From Paracoccus sediminilitoris (GTDB lineage Bacteria > Pseudomonadota > Alphaproteobacteria > Rhodobacterales > Rhodobacteraceae): 64,000 nucleotides of DNA. A model generated the notes under the pieces. That model saw nothing but the letters and a program-made list of their open reading frames with translations. It made no database searches and was not told the origin of the DNA. Below are positions 16,506-24,594 of the stretch, piece after piece (positions within the stretch are counted from its first letter, which is position 1; the number at the start of each line of letters is the position of its first letter). The position numbers were made by a program, and so were the translations under genes. The stretch spans positions 558,001 to 622,000 of the forward strand of contig NZ_QJPK01000001.1 of the NCBI RefSeq assembly GCF_003259195.1, read 5' to 3'.

Positions 16506-17958
16506 CGGAGGCCATGCTGTTCAGGCGGCGATCACGGCGCGGGGCCGAAACCTCCAGCGGAAAGACCTTGGCGGCGTTCAGCAGCCAATGGGGGTCGAAG
16601 GCATCCTTGACACGCATCTGCGCCTCAAGGTCGTGGGGATCGAACTGTGCGCTCATCAAGTCGCGCTTTTCGATGCCGACGCCATGTTCGCCCGTCAGGC
16701 AGCCACCGACCTGAACACACAGGCGCAGGATGTCGGCGCCAAGCGCCTCGGCCCGGTCCAGATCGCCGGGTGCGTTCGCGTCATAGATGATCAGCGGGTG
16801 CATGTTTCCGTCGCCCGCGTGAAAGACATTGGCGACCGCCAGCCCGTATTGCCGCGACAGATCGCCGATGCCCGCCAGAACCATCGGCAGTGCCGTCACC
16901 GGGATCGTGCCGTCAAGGCAGATATAGTCGCCCATCTGCCCCATCGCCCCGAAGGCCGATTTCCGGCCCAGCCAGATGCGACGGGATTCATCCTCGGACC
17001 GGCTTTCGCGGAATTCGACGGGATCGAAGCGCATGGCGATGTCGCGGATCAGCGACAGCTGTTCGTCGATTTCCGGGGCGGTGCCCTCGACCTCGACGAT
17101 CAGCAGCGCCTCGGCATCGGGATAGCCGGCATGGGCATGGGCCTCGGTCGCGCGGATGCAGGGGCTGTCCATGAATTCGATGGCCACGGGAATGATGCCC
17201 GCGCGGATGATGGCCGCGACGCAGGCCCCGGCGGTTTCACTGCTGTCGAAACCGATCAGAACGGGCCGCGCGCCTGCGGGACGGGGCAGGATGCGCAGCG
17301 TCGCCTCGGTCACGATGCCCATCTGGCCCTCGGACCCGCAGATGACGCCCAGCAGGTCCAGTCCCCCGGATTCGCCCATCGGGCCGCCCAGTTCGACGAT
17401 GCTGCCATCCATCAGCACCATGGTCACGCCCAACAGGTTGTTGGTCGTCACCCCGTATTTCAGGCAATGTGCGCCGCCGGAATTCATCGCGATGTTGCCG
17501 CCGATCGCGCAGGCAAGCTGACTGGAGGGGTCGGGCGCATAGAAGAACCCGATGCCTTCGACCGCCGCCGACACCGACAGGTTCGTGCGCCCCGCCTGCA
17601 CCCGGATCAGCCGGTCTTGTGCCGACACCTCCAGCACCTGCGTCATGCGCGACAGCCCGATCACCACCGCATCCGCCGTGGGCATGGACCCGCCTGCAAG
17701 GCTGGTCCCCGCGCCGCGCGGCACCACGGGGACGCGCATCTCGTGGCAGATGGCCAGCAGTTGCGCGACCTGCGCGGTCGTTTCGGGCAGCACCACGGCC
17801 AAGGGCGCGCAGCGATAGGCCGACAGCGCATCACATTCATAGGCACGCGTTTCGGCGGGATCGTCGATGACGGCGCCGGGAAGCGCGGTCTGCAACCTTG
17901 CGATGATGGCTTGGCGTTGCGCCATCACCGCCGCATCGGGCACGGGCATCTGCATCAT
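16495..17958 (-). CDS. glcD: Glycolate oxidase subunit GlcD
   Basis: FAD-linked catalytic subunit of glycolate oxidase, 487 aa. The PCMH FAD-binding domain is marked by VPVVPRGAGTSLAGGSMP, PDPSSQLACAIGGNIAMNSGG and GLDLLGVICGSEGQMGIVTE. The C-terminal FAD-oxidase domain carries YGLAVANVFHAGDGNMHPL and TGEHGVGIEKRDLM. Start 17958 is chosen for the GGAGG Shine-Dalgarno 9 nt upstream; an open frame 27 codons further lacks one. It is the first gene of glcDEF and has a good promoter. No glcC or other GntR regulator is adjacent; the nearest is 42 kb away. Confidence 0.95.
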   Translation of the reverse strand: MMQMPVPDAAVMAQRQAIIARLQTALPGAVIDDPAETRAYECDALSAYRCAPLAVVLPETTAQVAQLLAICHEMRVPVVPRGAGTSLAGGSMPTADAVVIGLSRMTQVLEVSAQDRLIRVQAGRTNLSVSAAVEGIGFFYAPDPSSQLACAIGGNIAMNSGGAHCLKYGVTTNNLLGVTMVLMDGSIVELGGPMGESGGLDLLGVICGSEGQMGIVTEATLRILPRPAGARPVLIGFDSSETAGACVAAIIRAGIIPVAIEFMDSPCIRATEAHAHAGYPDAEALLIVEVEGTAPEIDEQLSLIRDIAMRFDPVEFRESRSEDESRRIWLGRKSAFGAMGQMGDYICLDGTIPVTALPMVLAGIGDLSRQYGLAVANVFHAGDGNMHPLIIYDANAPGDLDRAEALGADILRLCVQVGGCLTGEHGVGIEKRDLMSAQFDPHDLEAQMRVKDAFDPHWLLNAAKVFPLEVSAPRRDRRLNSMASDAA

Positions 17959-17992
17959 GGCCGGTCCTCCCCTCCCTGCCTGTTCGAATTCG

Positions 17993-18021
17993 ACGATAGG
18001 GGGGTGGCGGGGGGCTTTCAA
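17993..18021 (-). promoter_or_regulatory. glcDEF promoter
   Basis: On the minus strand TTGAAA (18016-18021), a spacer of exactly 17 nt, and TATCGT (17993-17998), about 35 nt upstream of the glcD start. The spacer is pure GC-rich sequence, so the two AT-rich hexamers stand out. Confidence 0.6.
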
Positions 18022-18050
18022 GCGCCGTGACCCCGTCATAAGGTCGCGCC

Positions 18051-18815
18051 ATGAACCCGCTGGACCTGATCACCACCCATCCCTTAGCGCTGCCCGACCT
18101 GCTGGCGCTGATCCTGCTGTTTGTGGCCTGGCTGGGCATCGGCTGGTTCACGGAACGTCCGCCCGCGGGGCGACCTTCGGTCTCGGTCCTGATGACCCGG
18201 TTCCGGCGCGAATGGATGCATCAGTTCGTCGCCCGCGATCCACGGATCTTCGACGGCAATATCCTGGCCAGCCTGCGCGAGGGCACCGCGTTTTTCGCAT
18301 CGGCCTGCATGATCGCCACGGGGGGCCTGCTGGCGCTGATCGGCAATGCCGAACGTCTGCGCGGCATCGCGGCCGAGCTGGAGTTCAACCCCACCGCCAA
18401 TACCGGATGGGAACTGCGCCTGCTGGTGACGATGTTCTTCATCGTCAACGCCTTCCTGAAATTCGTCTGGGCGCATCGACTGTTCGGCTATTGCGCGGTG
18501 CTGATGGCATCGGTCCCCAACGACCCCGACCATCCCGACGCGACCGATCGCGCGATGCAGGCGGGCGATCTGAACATCACCGCCGCGCGCAGCTTCAACG
18601 CGGGCCTGCGCAGCGTCTATTTTGCCCTGGGGTCGCTTGGCTGGCTGGCCGGGTCATGGGGGCTGATGGCGGGAACCGCCATCGTGCTGTGGGTGACGTG
18701 GCGGCGTGAATTCGCCTCGACCTCGCGCAGGGTCATCCTGCGGTCGCTGCCGCCGCCTGTGCTTTCCGACCTTGACGCAGTGCAAGTGTCCAGGCCACGG
18801 CCCCCGCAGCCGTAA
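18051..18815 (+). CDS. DUF599-family membrane protein
   Basis: Integral inner-membrane protein of 254 aa in the DUF599 family. Membrane segments are at about residues 13-32 (LPDLLALILLFVAWLGIGWF), 78-100, 122-145 and 190-216. The conserved region includes RREWMHQFVARDPRIFDGNI and the FGYCAVLMASVPND segment. No function has been established for the family. The gene is divergent from glcD. Its last 83 bp overlap, tail to tail, the 3' end of the MFS gene on the other strand. The tail encoded there (PPVLSDLDAVQVSRPRPPQP) is hydrophilic and dispensable-looking. Confidence 0.85.
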   Translation: MNPLDLITTHPLALPDLLALILLFVAWLGIGWFTERPPAGRPSVSVLMTRFRREWMHQFVARDPRIFDGNILASLREGTAFFASACMIATGGLLALIGNAERLRGIAAELEFNPTANTGWELRLLVTMFFIVNAFLKFVWAHRLFGYCAVLMASVPNDPDHPDATDRAMQAGDLNITAARSFNAGLRSVYFALGSLGWLAGSWGLMAGTAIVLWVTWRREFASTSRRVILRSLPPPVLSDLDAVQVSRPRPPQP

Positions 18816-19920
18816 GCAGCACGCCCACGATCCCCGGCGCACGCCAGCCCCACCCCGCGCTGAGCGCCAGCCCCGCAAGGAAGGGACCAAGCGCATTGGC
18901 GGCGTTGAAGGCCGCGTGGTTCATCGCCGCGGCCATGCTTTGCGCCGATCCGGCGACATCCATCAGCCGCGTCTGCAGCGGAATGACCAGCCCAGCCCCC
19001 GCCGCGATCAGGAAGGATGACAGCACCATCATCGGCCAGTTGCCCACCGCCAGCGCGGCAAAGCCTTGCGTCAGCGCCATGGCCAGCAGGCTGACATAGG
19101 CGGCGCGGTCGATGCCAAGCGCCTCGGTCATGCGGCCCGCGCCCCAAGTGCCAAGCGTGCCGCCCACGCCAAAGACCGCCAGCGTCAGCGGCACCACATA
19201 GGCGGGCGCGTCGGTCGTGGCCAGGATCGCCGCCGTCAAGAAGGCATAGACCGAAAAGAGCCCCCCGAACCCGATGGCCCCCACTGCCAGCACCCACAGG
19301 ACGCGCGGGTTGCGCAGGGCCTGCAATTCGTCCCAGGGGCGCGCATCGGGATTGCCGCCCACACGCGGTGCAAAGCGCAGGATCGCCCAGGCCGAGGCCA
19401 GCGCCAGCACGCCCGGCAGCGCAAAGCCCCAACGCCAGCCGATGCTCTGGCCCATCCAGCCGGCCAGCGGCACGCCGATGATATTCGCGACGGTCAGGCC
19501 CAGCAGCACCCGCGCCGCCCCACGCGCCCGCTGTCCGACGGGCAAGGCATCGGCGGCATAAAGCATTGCCACGCCCAGGAAACCGCCATGCGGCAGACCC
19601 GCCAGGAACCGCATGCCGGTCAGGCTGGCCAGCCCCGGCATGACCGCGGCCAGCAGGTTCACCAGACCATAGAACGCCATCAGCGCTGCAAGATAGCGCC
19701 GACGCGGCAGCCTGGCCCCCAGGATCGAGGTCAGCGGTGCCCCCACCACCACGCCCAGTGCATAGGCGCTGATGACATGGCCCGCCTGAGGGTCGGACAG
19801 CCCCAGATCCGAAGCGAAGAAGGGCAGCAGCCCCATCGCCGCGAATTCGGAGGTGCCGATGGCGAATGCGCCAAGGGACAGCGACAGGATCGCTGCGCGG
19901 AATTCTGATTTCTGGGTCAT
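18733..19920 (-). CDS. MFS transporter, DHA1/AraJ-like
   Basis: Twelve-helix major facilitator of the drug:H+ antiporter-1 type, 395 aa, probably an efflux protein for small sugars, nucleosides or drugs. The AraJ/YdhP-like N-terminus FAIGTSEFAAMGLLPFFASD (helix 1) is clear, as is the loop 2-3 motif region LGARLPRRRYL. Motif C-like glycines fall in LLGLTVANIIGVPLAGWMGQ. Start 19920 has AGGA upstream; the frame extends 12 codons further without a good ribosome-binding site. The 3' end runs 83 bp into the convergent DUF599 gene. The substrate cannot be inferred. Confidence 0.88.
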   Translation of the reverse strand: MTQKSEFRAAILSLSLGAFAIGTSEFAAMGLLPFFASDLGLSDPQAGHVISAYALGVVVGAPLTSILGARLPRRRYLAALMAFYGLVNLLAAVMPGLASLTGMRFLAGLPHGGFLGVAMLYAADALPVGQRARGAARVLLGLTVANIIGVPLAGWMGQSIGWRWGFALPGVLALASAWAILRFAPRVGGNPDARPWDELQALRNPRVLWVLAVGAIGFGGLFSVYAFLTAAILATTDAPAYVVPLTLAVFGVGGTLGTWGAGRMTEALGIDRAAYVSLLAMALTQGFAALAVGNWPMMVLSSFLIAAGAGLVIPLQTRLMDVAGSAQSMAAAMNHAAFNAANALGPFLAGLALSAGWGWRAPGIVGVLLTAAGAVAWTLALRQGRKAQAAAATAG

Positions 19921-20026
19921 CGGAGGGTCCTGCGCGCGAATGGGTTTGCGGCCCACGAAACAGCTTGGCCCAACTTTGGCAAGACGCTGGCTGCGAAGGT
20001 CAGGGTTGCACCCTGTGCATATTGCC

Positions 20027-20425
20027 CTAGAGCATGCCCCGTTGGATCATGATCCACAGCGCCACGCCCCCCAGCACCAGCAAGCCCAGCACGACCGAGG
20101 CCGCAAACCCGATCGCCCGCCCCTGCCAGCGCGACATCTCGCCCAAGGGTCGCAGATGGGCGACCAGCGCCGCGTGATCGCGGGCAAGGCCGTCCAGCGG
20201 CAACTGGCGGGCCACCTTGGGCTGGGCGGCCATGCGCCCCGCATCTGCCAGCCGCCTTGCCCGGCGGCGCAGCCCGGCAGGCAGCGCACCGCCCCGCCGA
20301 CGCATCATCTGAACCAGGGGTGGGCGTTCGCCCCGCTTGGCCCCGCCAAAGCGCGATGCCATCAGGATGGCCACTTCATCGGCCATGGCGGAAATATCTT
20401 CGAAACTGCTGGGCGTTCGGGTCAT
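20027..20425 (-). CDS. Hypothetical protein with one C-terminal membrane helix
   Basis: Not recognised as a named family. It is 132 aa. The N-terminal two-thirds is basic and helical (MMRRRGGALPAGLRRRARRL, about residues 40-59), and a single membrane helix lies at about 107-128 (IGFAASVVLGLLVLGGVALW), ending three or four residues before the stop. It looks like a tail-anchored cytoplasmic protein. It is divergent from the hydrolase at 20481, which leaves 55 bp for promoters. Coding is supported by frame-specific third-position GC and a coherent membrane segment. Function is unknown. Confidence 0.65.
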   Translation of the reverse strand: MTRTPSSFEDISAMADEVAILMASRFGGAKRGERPPLVQMMRRRGGALPAGLRRRARRLADAGRMAAQPKVARQLPLDGLARDHAALVAHLRPLGEMSRWQGRAIGFAASVVLGLLVLGGVALWIMIQRGML

Positions 20426-20480
20426 GAGGCGCAGAATAGACGGGATGGCAGCCGCGCGCCAGACGATCTAGAGTGTCCGC

Positions 20481-21263
20481 ATGAAGCTGCATCACGATAT
20501 CATCGGGCCGGAAAGCGGCCTGCCCGTCCTTCTGGTCCACGGCCTTTACGGTCAGGGGCGCAACCTGGGGGCCCAGGCCCGCAGGCTGGCCGACACCCGA
20601 CGCGTCGTTACCGTCGATCTGCGCAACCATGGCGACAGCCCGCATGACCCAGATGCCAGCTATGCCGCGCTGGCGGGCGATCTGGCGGAACTCATTGCCG
20701 ATCTGGGCGGGCGCGTGGATCTGGTCGGCCATTCGATGGGGGGCAAGGCCGCGATGATGCTGGCGCTGACCCATCCGCAGATGGTGCGGCGGCTGGTGAT
20801 CATGGATATCGCGCCCATCGCCTATGGGCATGACCAAACCCGCTATATCGATGTGATGGAAGGCCTGGACCTGACGCGCATCGACCGGCGCAGCCAGGCC
20901 GACACCGCCCTTGCCGAATCAGTTCCCGAGGCTGGCACCCGCGCCTTTCTGCTGCAGAACCTGGACCTGAAATCCGATCCGCATGCCTGGCGGCTGAACC
21001 TTGAGGCGCTGCGCGATGGCATGCGGCAGATCATCGGCTGGCCCGACGACCTGCCTGTGGGCAATTTCGACGGCAAGGTCATGGCCCTGCGCGGCGCCCT
21101 GTCCGACTACGTCACCGAGGCCGGCGAGGAGGCCCTGCGCCACCATTTCCCGCAGGTGCGCGTCGTCACGCTGAAGAACGCCAGCCATTGGCTGCATGCG
21201 GACGCCCCCGAGGCGGTGTCAGAGACGCTGGCGGCGTTTCTGGGCGACGGCACCGACGCTTAA
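20481..21263 (+). CDS. Alpha/beta hydrolase (YbfF-like esterase)
   Basis: Cytoplasmic serine hydrolase of 260 aa with the alpha/beta fold. The oxyanion-hole region is LLVHGLYGQGRNLG (about 17-30). The nucleophile elbow is VGHSMGG with Ser85, and the catalytic His is probably His236 in NASHWLHAD. VDLRNHGDS (about 45-53) is the strand-4 motif shared with esterase YbfF and related thioesterase-like enzymes. The substrate is unknown, probably a short-chain ester or thioester. Its stop overlaps by 4 bp the end of the convergent lipoprotein gene. Confidence 0.9.
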   Translation: MKLHHDIIGPESGLPVLLVHGLYGQGRNLGAQARRLADTRRVVTVDLRNHGDSPHDPDASYAALAGDLAELIADLGGRVDLVGHSMGGKAAMMLALTHPQMVRRLVIMDIAPIAYGHDQTRYIDVMEGLDLTRIDRRSQADTALAESVPEAGTRAFLLQNLDLKSDPHAWRLNLEALRDGMRQIIGWPDDLPVGNFDGKVMALRGALSDYVTEAGEEALRHHFPQVRVVTLKNASHWLHADAPEAVSETLAAFLGDGTDA

Positions 21264-21565
21264 TCGCGACAGCGCAGATCGACGCGGGCGACGGCGGATG
21301 CCGCATGGGCCTGCGTCGTCATGCTGGCGGGGATTACGTCGCAACCGGTCGCATCCTCGGCGGCGCGAACCATCTGCAGGGACAGATCGCCGCGTTTGGC
21401 GCGCGACACGCCGTCCAGCCGGATGATCTGGGCTTCGGTGTCGCGACGGAAGACGGCAAAACGCATGCCGTCGACGGTCACGTCACGCCGTTCGGCCCCC
21501 ATGAATTCGACCGAGGGCGAGGCGCAGCCCGCAAGGGCCAGGAAAAGGATGGGGATCAGGCGCAT
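21260..21565 (-). CDS. Small lipoprotein of unknown function
   Basis: A 101-aa protein with a lipoprotein signal peptide: MRLIPILFLALAGC, with lipobox LAGC and lipidated Cys14. The mature domain has alternating beta-like strands (RRDVTVDGMRFAVFRRDTEA) and two further cysteines (CDVIP and the C-terminal LRCRD) that may form a disulphide in the periplasm. No named family is recognised. There is no obvious Shine-Dalgarno before the ATG. It is convergent with the esterase-like gene (4-bp overlap of the ends). It lies just downstream of zapA but reads from its own start after 35 bp. Confidence 0.7.
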   Translation of the reverse strand: MRLIPILFLALAGCASPSVEFMGAERRDVTVDGMRFAVFRRDTEAQIIRLDGVSRAKRGDLSLQMVRAAEDATGCDVIPASMTTQAHAASAVARVDLRCRD

Positions 21566-21600
21566 TCGGCAAGAATGGCCCGAAACCTGCTAACAAATCG

Positions 21601-21972
21601 TTAAGATGCCTGCCCGCCGCGCTGTTCTTCAAGACGGTCGGCCAGCGATTCCGCACGGGCGGCCATTTCGGCCATCGCCTCCTTGAGGTCCGAGGGGATC
21701 ACCGGAACCTCGACCCGTGGGGGGTTCGCCTGCAGCCGCGCCGCAAGACGTTCGGCCTTTTCGGCACGATCCTCCAGCGTGGCAAAGCGATCGGCCAGCA
21801 TCAGCCCGGCCAGCAACAGCAGCCGCGCCTCGGGGACGCGGCCCGCCTGTTCCAGAATCTGGCGCGCCTCGCCGTCCAGAACGGCAGCGGCGCGTTTCAG
21901 CAGGCTTTCCTCGCCGTCCTGCGCACCGATGCGGTATTCCTTGTGTCCGATGGTGAATTCGACCTCGGCCAT
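21601..21972 (-). CDS. zapA: Cell division protein ZapA
   Basis: Cytoplasmic protein that bundles FtsZ filaments and helps form the division ring. It is 123 aa. The N-terminal ZapA head is clear: MAEVEFTIGHKEYRIGAQDG with the ESLLKRAAAVLDGEA helix. It is followed by a long coiled coil rich in Glu/Arg/Leu (about residues 60-115). Start 21972 has AGGAAGGG upstream; the open frame extends into the preceding gene but that portion is Arg/Pro shadow sequence. It follows a coiled-coil gene by 1 bp, and the pair is probably co-transcribed. Confidence 0.88.
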   Translation of the reverse strand: MAEVEFTIGHKEYRIGAQDGEESLLKRAAAVLDGEARQILEQAGRVPEARLLLLAGLMLADRFATLEDRAEKAERLAARLQANPPRVEVPVIPSDLKEAMAEMAARAESLADRLEEQRGGQAS

Positions 21973-21973
21973 G

Positions 21974-22501
21974 TCAGATCCCTTCCTGGGTTGGGGCGGG
22001 TTCGGGGTTCTGCCGATCATCCGACTGCGCATCGCCCAGCAGACGTTCCAGCTCGGCCATGATCTCGCCCATCTGGGCGATTTCGGCCTGGCGCGCGGCG
22101 CGCAGGGCCTTGACCTCGGCTTCCAGCGCGTCGCGGATTTCGTCGGCACCGATGCCGCCGGTTTCCTGCGCCTCGATCAGGTTGCGGTTGGCCTCGGCCA
22201 GCTGGTCGTTGGCCACGGCCATTTCCGCGTTGAGCTGCGTGGCCTCGTCCAACTGCCGGCGCAGATCGTCCTGATCTTGGTCCTGGTCCTGCGGGACGGC
22301 TGGTGCCTCGACAGAAGCGGCCTGGCGCAGCTGGTCGTTTTCCGCCTGCAGCTGTTCCAGCTGACGGGTCAGGGCTGCGATTTGAGCAGGGTCTTCACCA
22401 GGCGCTGCGGCCGGTACTGCGGCGGGCTGCGTGTCCAGCAACTGGTCCAGACGGTCAAGCGCGGCGCTGAGCCGGCGTTCGCTGGCAGAGATATCGCTCA
22501 T
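21974..22501 (-). CDS. Coiled-coil protein upstream of zapA
   Basis: A 175-aa soluble acidic protein dominated by predicted coiled coil at about residues 40-60 and 78-155 (QLEQLQAENDQLRQAAS and ANDQLAEANRNLIEAQ). A Gln-Asp run (QDQDQDQD) lies between the two coils and a Pro/Glu-rich tail follows. It starts MSDISASERRLSAALDRLDQ. Small coiled-coil genes of this sort (some annotated DUF4164) commonly precede zapA in Rhodobacteraceae. One nucleotide separates it from zapA. A role with ZapA in division is inferred from position only. Confidence 0.75.
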   Translation of the reverse strand: MSDISASERRLSAALDRLDQLLDTQPAAVPAAAPGEDPAQIAALTRQLEQLQAENDQLRQAASVEAPAVPQDQDQDQDDLRRQLDEATQLNAEMAVANDQLAEANRNLIEAQETGGIGADEIRDALEAEVKALRAARQAEIAQMGEIMAELERLLGDAQSDDRQNPEPAPTQEGI

Positions 22502-22561
22502 GTGCGTCGGTCCTTTGGTATCGTTCGGACGGTTTTCGCACCCTATGGGCGATAAGACAAG

Positions 22562-22586
22562 AACGGGCAGGAAAACCCTGCCCGTT
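22562..22586 (-). terminator. Terminator of the BCCT transporter gene
   Basis: AACGGGCAGG (22562-22571) and CCTGCCCGTT (22577-22586) form a perfect 10-bp stem with a 5-nt loop, followed on the minus strand by the T-rich CTTGTCTTATC. It lies 26 bp past the transporter stop. Confidence 0.75.
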
Positions 22587-22612
22587 CCCTGTGCATCATT
22601 CAGGCGCGTGCA

Positions 22613-24379
22613 TCACTTCAATTCGCGCTTTTCGGCCTGAAGGCCTTTGACCAGGGCATAGCAGGCCCCCAGCAGCACGATGGTGAAGGGGAAGCCGGTC
22701 GAAACCGCCATGGCCTGCGCCGCGGCCAGTCCCCCGCCCAGCATCAGGGCGATGGCAACCAGACCCTCGATGCTGACCCAGAAGATGCGCTGCGGCACGG
22801 GCGCGTTGACCTTGCCGCCTGCCGCGATCGTGTCGATGACCAGCGAACCCGAATCCGACGAGGTCACGAAGAACACGATGACCAGCACGATGCCGACAAA
22901 GCTGGTGATGGCCGACAGGGGCAGCTGACCCAGCATCTCGAACAGCTTCAGTTCAAGCGCCGCATCGGTGATGCCCATGAAACCGCCCAGCGTCTCGTCG
23001 ATGGCGGTGCCGCCCAGGGCCGTCATCCACAGGATCGAGATGACCGAAGGCACGATCAGCACGGCAATCAGGAACTGGCGCACCGTCCGGCCACGCGACA
23101 CGCGCGCGATGAACATGCCGACGAAGGGTGACCAGCTGATCCACCAGGCCCAGTAGAACGCAGTCCACCCCTGCCGGAAGTTGTCATCCGAGCGGCCGAA
23201 GGGGTTCGACAGCGGGATCACTTCCTGCGCATAGGCGGCCAGGTTGGTAAAGAAGCCGGTCAGGATGGCAATGGTCGGTCCGACGACGATGATGAACAAC
23301 AGCAGGATGATCGCCAGGATCATGTTCAGCTCGGACAGGCGTTTGACGCCCTTCTCGACGCCCAGCACGACCGATGCGCCCGCGACCATGGTGATCAGGA
23401 CGATCAGCACGATCTTGGTGGTGTTGCCGTCCGACATGCCGAAGAGATAGTTCAGGCCGGCAGTCGCCTGTTCGGCCCCCAGGCCCAGCGATGTCGCAAG
23501 CCCGAAGATCGTTGCCAGCACGGCGGTGATGTCCACCACATGGCCCGGCCAGCCCCAGATCCGTTCCCCGAAGATCGGGTAGAAGACCGAGCGCAGAGTT
23601 AGCGGCAGGCCCTTGTTATAGGCGAAAAGACCCAGCGCCAGCGCCACCACGGCATAGATCGCCCAAGGGTGCAGGCCCCAGTGGAAGATGGTGGCCGCCA
23701 TACCCAGACGGCGGGCCGCCTCGGGGTCGTCGACCGCGCCGCCCAAGGGGGCCCAGTCGGTGCGGATGCCGTCTTCCATGGTGACGCCGCCCAGCGCCGC
23801 CTGGAAATGGCCCAGCGGTTCGCTGACGCCATAGAACATCAGGCCGATGCCCATACCCGCGGCAAACAGCATCGCGAACCAGCCCGTCAGGCTGAAGTCC
23901 GGCGTCGCATCCGGCCCACCCAGACGGACCGATCCCAGCGGCAGCACGATCAGCGCCAGACACAGCAACACGAAGATGTTGCCCGCCATCATGAAGAACC
24001 AGTCCAGATTGCTGGTCATGCCATCGCGCAAGCCTTCGAAAACGGGCTGCAGCTGGGCGGGGAAAAGCATGGTGACGACGGTGAACAGCACCACGGCTGC
24101 GGCCGATATGCCGAAGACCGGGTTGTGGACGTCAAAGGCGAAGGGCGCGCGGCCTTCGATGTTGTCCTGACCGATGGTGTAATCCGTCTCGATGATCTCG
24201 GTCGGACCTTCGGGTTCGGGAATGGGTTCGACCCCGTCTTCGATCTGGGGCTCGGGCACCGGTTCGGGTGCTGGCTTTGGCTTGTCGCGGTCGAAACGGC
24301 CTTGCAGGGCGTCGCGTTCGCGCGTCCGGTCGCGGGGTGTGCCCTTGTTGCCGGGGGGCTTTGGAGGTGTCTGTGACAT
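22613..24379 (-). CDS. BCCT-family osmolyte transporter
   Basis: Betaine/carnitine/choline transporter, a 12-helix LeuT-fold sodium- or proton-coupled importer of quaternary amines. It is 588 aa. Diagnostic features are the glycine stretch in helix 3 (AGMGIGLMFYGVSEPLGHF), HPWAIYAVVALALG, and the helix 8 signature WAWWISWSPFVGMFIARVSR. Residues 1-80 form a hydrophilic, Pro/Glu-rich extension (PEPVPEPQIEDGVEPIPEPE), longer than in many BCCT proteins. This may act as an osmosensory or regulatory tail as terminal extensions do in BetP. The Shine-Dalgarno is AAGGGA 6 nt before the ATG. It is divergent from a K+ uptake pair, in keeping with osmoadaptation. Glycine betaine or choline is the likely substrate. 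Confidence 0.92.
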   Translation of the reverse strand: MSQTPPKPPGNKGTPRDRTRERDALQGRFDRDKPKPAPEPVPEPQIEDGVEPIPEPEGPTEIIETDYTIGQDNIEGRAPFAFDVHNPVFGISAAAVVLFTVVTMLFPAQLQPVFEGLRDGMTSNLDWFFMMAGNIFVLLCLALIVLPLGSVRLGGPDATPDFSLTGWFAMLFAAGMGIGLMFYGVSEPLGHFQAALGGVTMEDGIRTDWAPLGGAVDDPEAARRLGMAATIFHWGLHPWAIYAVVALALGLFAYNKGLPLTLRSVFYPIFGERIWGWPGHVVDITAVLATIFGLATSLGLGAEQATAGLNYLFGMSDGNTTKIVLIVLITMVAGASVVLGVEKGVKRLSELNMILAIILLLFIIVVGPTIAILTGFFTNLAAYAQEVIPLSNPFGRSDDNFRQGWTAFYWAWWISWSPFVGMFIARVSRGRTVRQFLIAVLIVPSVISILWMTALGGTAIDETLGGFMGITDAALELKLFEMLGQLPLSAITSFVGIVLVIVFFVTSSDSGSLVIDTIAAGGKVNAPVPQRIFWVSIEGLVAIALMLGGGLAAAQAMAVSTGFPFTIVLLGACYALVKGLQAEKRELK

Positions 24380-24455
24380 CTGTCCCTTTCTGGTTTTTCC
24401 GATCGGGTGGAGGTCCTTGGACCCTTGGCGAGTTTCCGCCGTATGATATTTGTTC

Positions 24456-24473
24456 TCTCACAATCCCATGAGA
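24456..24473. promoter_or_regulatory. Dyad in the BCCT / trkA-like intergenic region
   Basis: TCTCA (24456-24460) and TGAGA (24469-24473), spaced by 8 nt, within the 215-bp region between divergent osmolyte and potassium transporter genes. Flanking bases extend the symmetry partly (TTCTCTCA versus TGAGAAAG). It may be an operator for either gene; no cognate regulator is adjacent. Confidence 0.3.
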
Positions 24474-24594
24474 AAGACCACTACGCGCCAAAGGTTCCCC
24501 TCCGGGACGCCACCGCGTCACACCAGATGACAGCTTGACGCCAAGCGCCAGCAAGTTACAGCATTCGCGCGTTTTGCCATCTCACGAGGGATTC

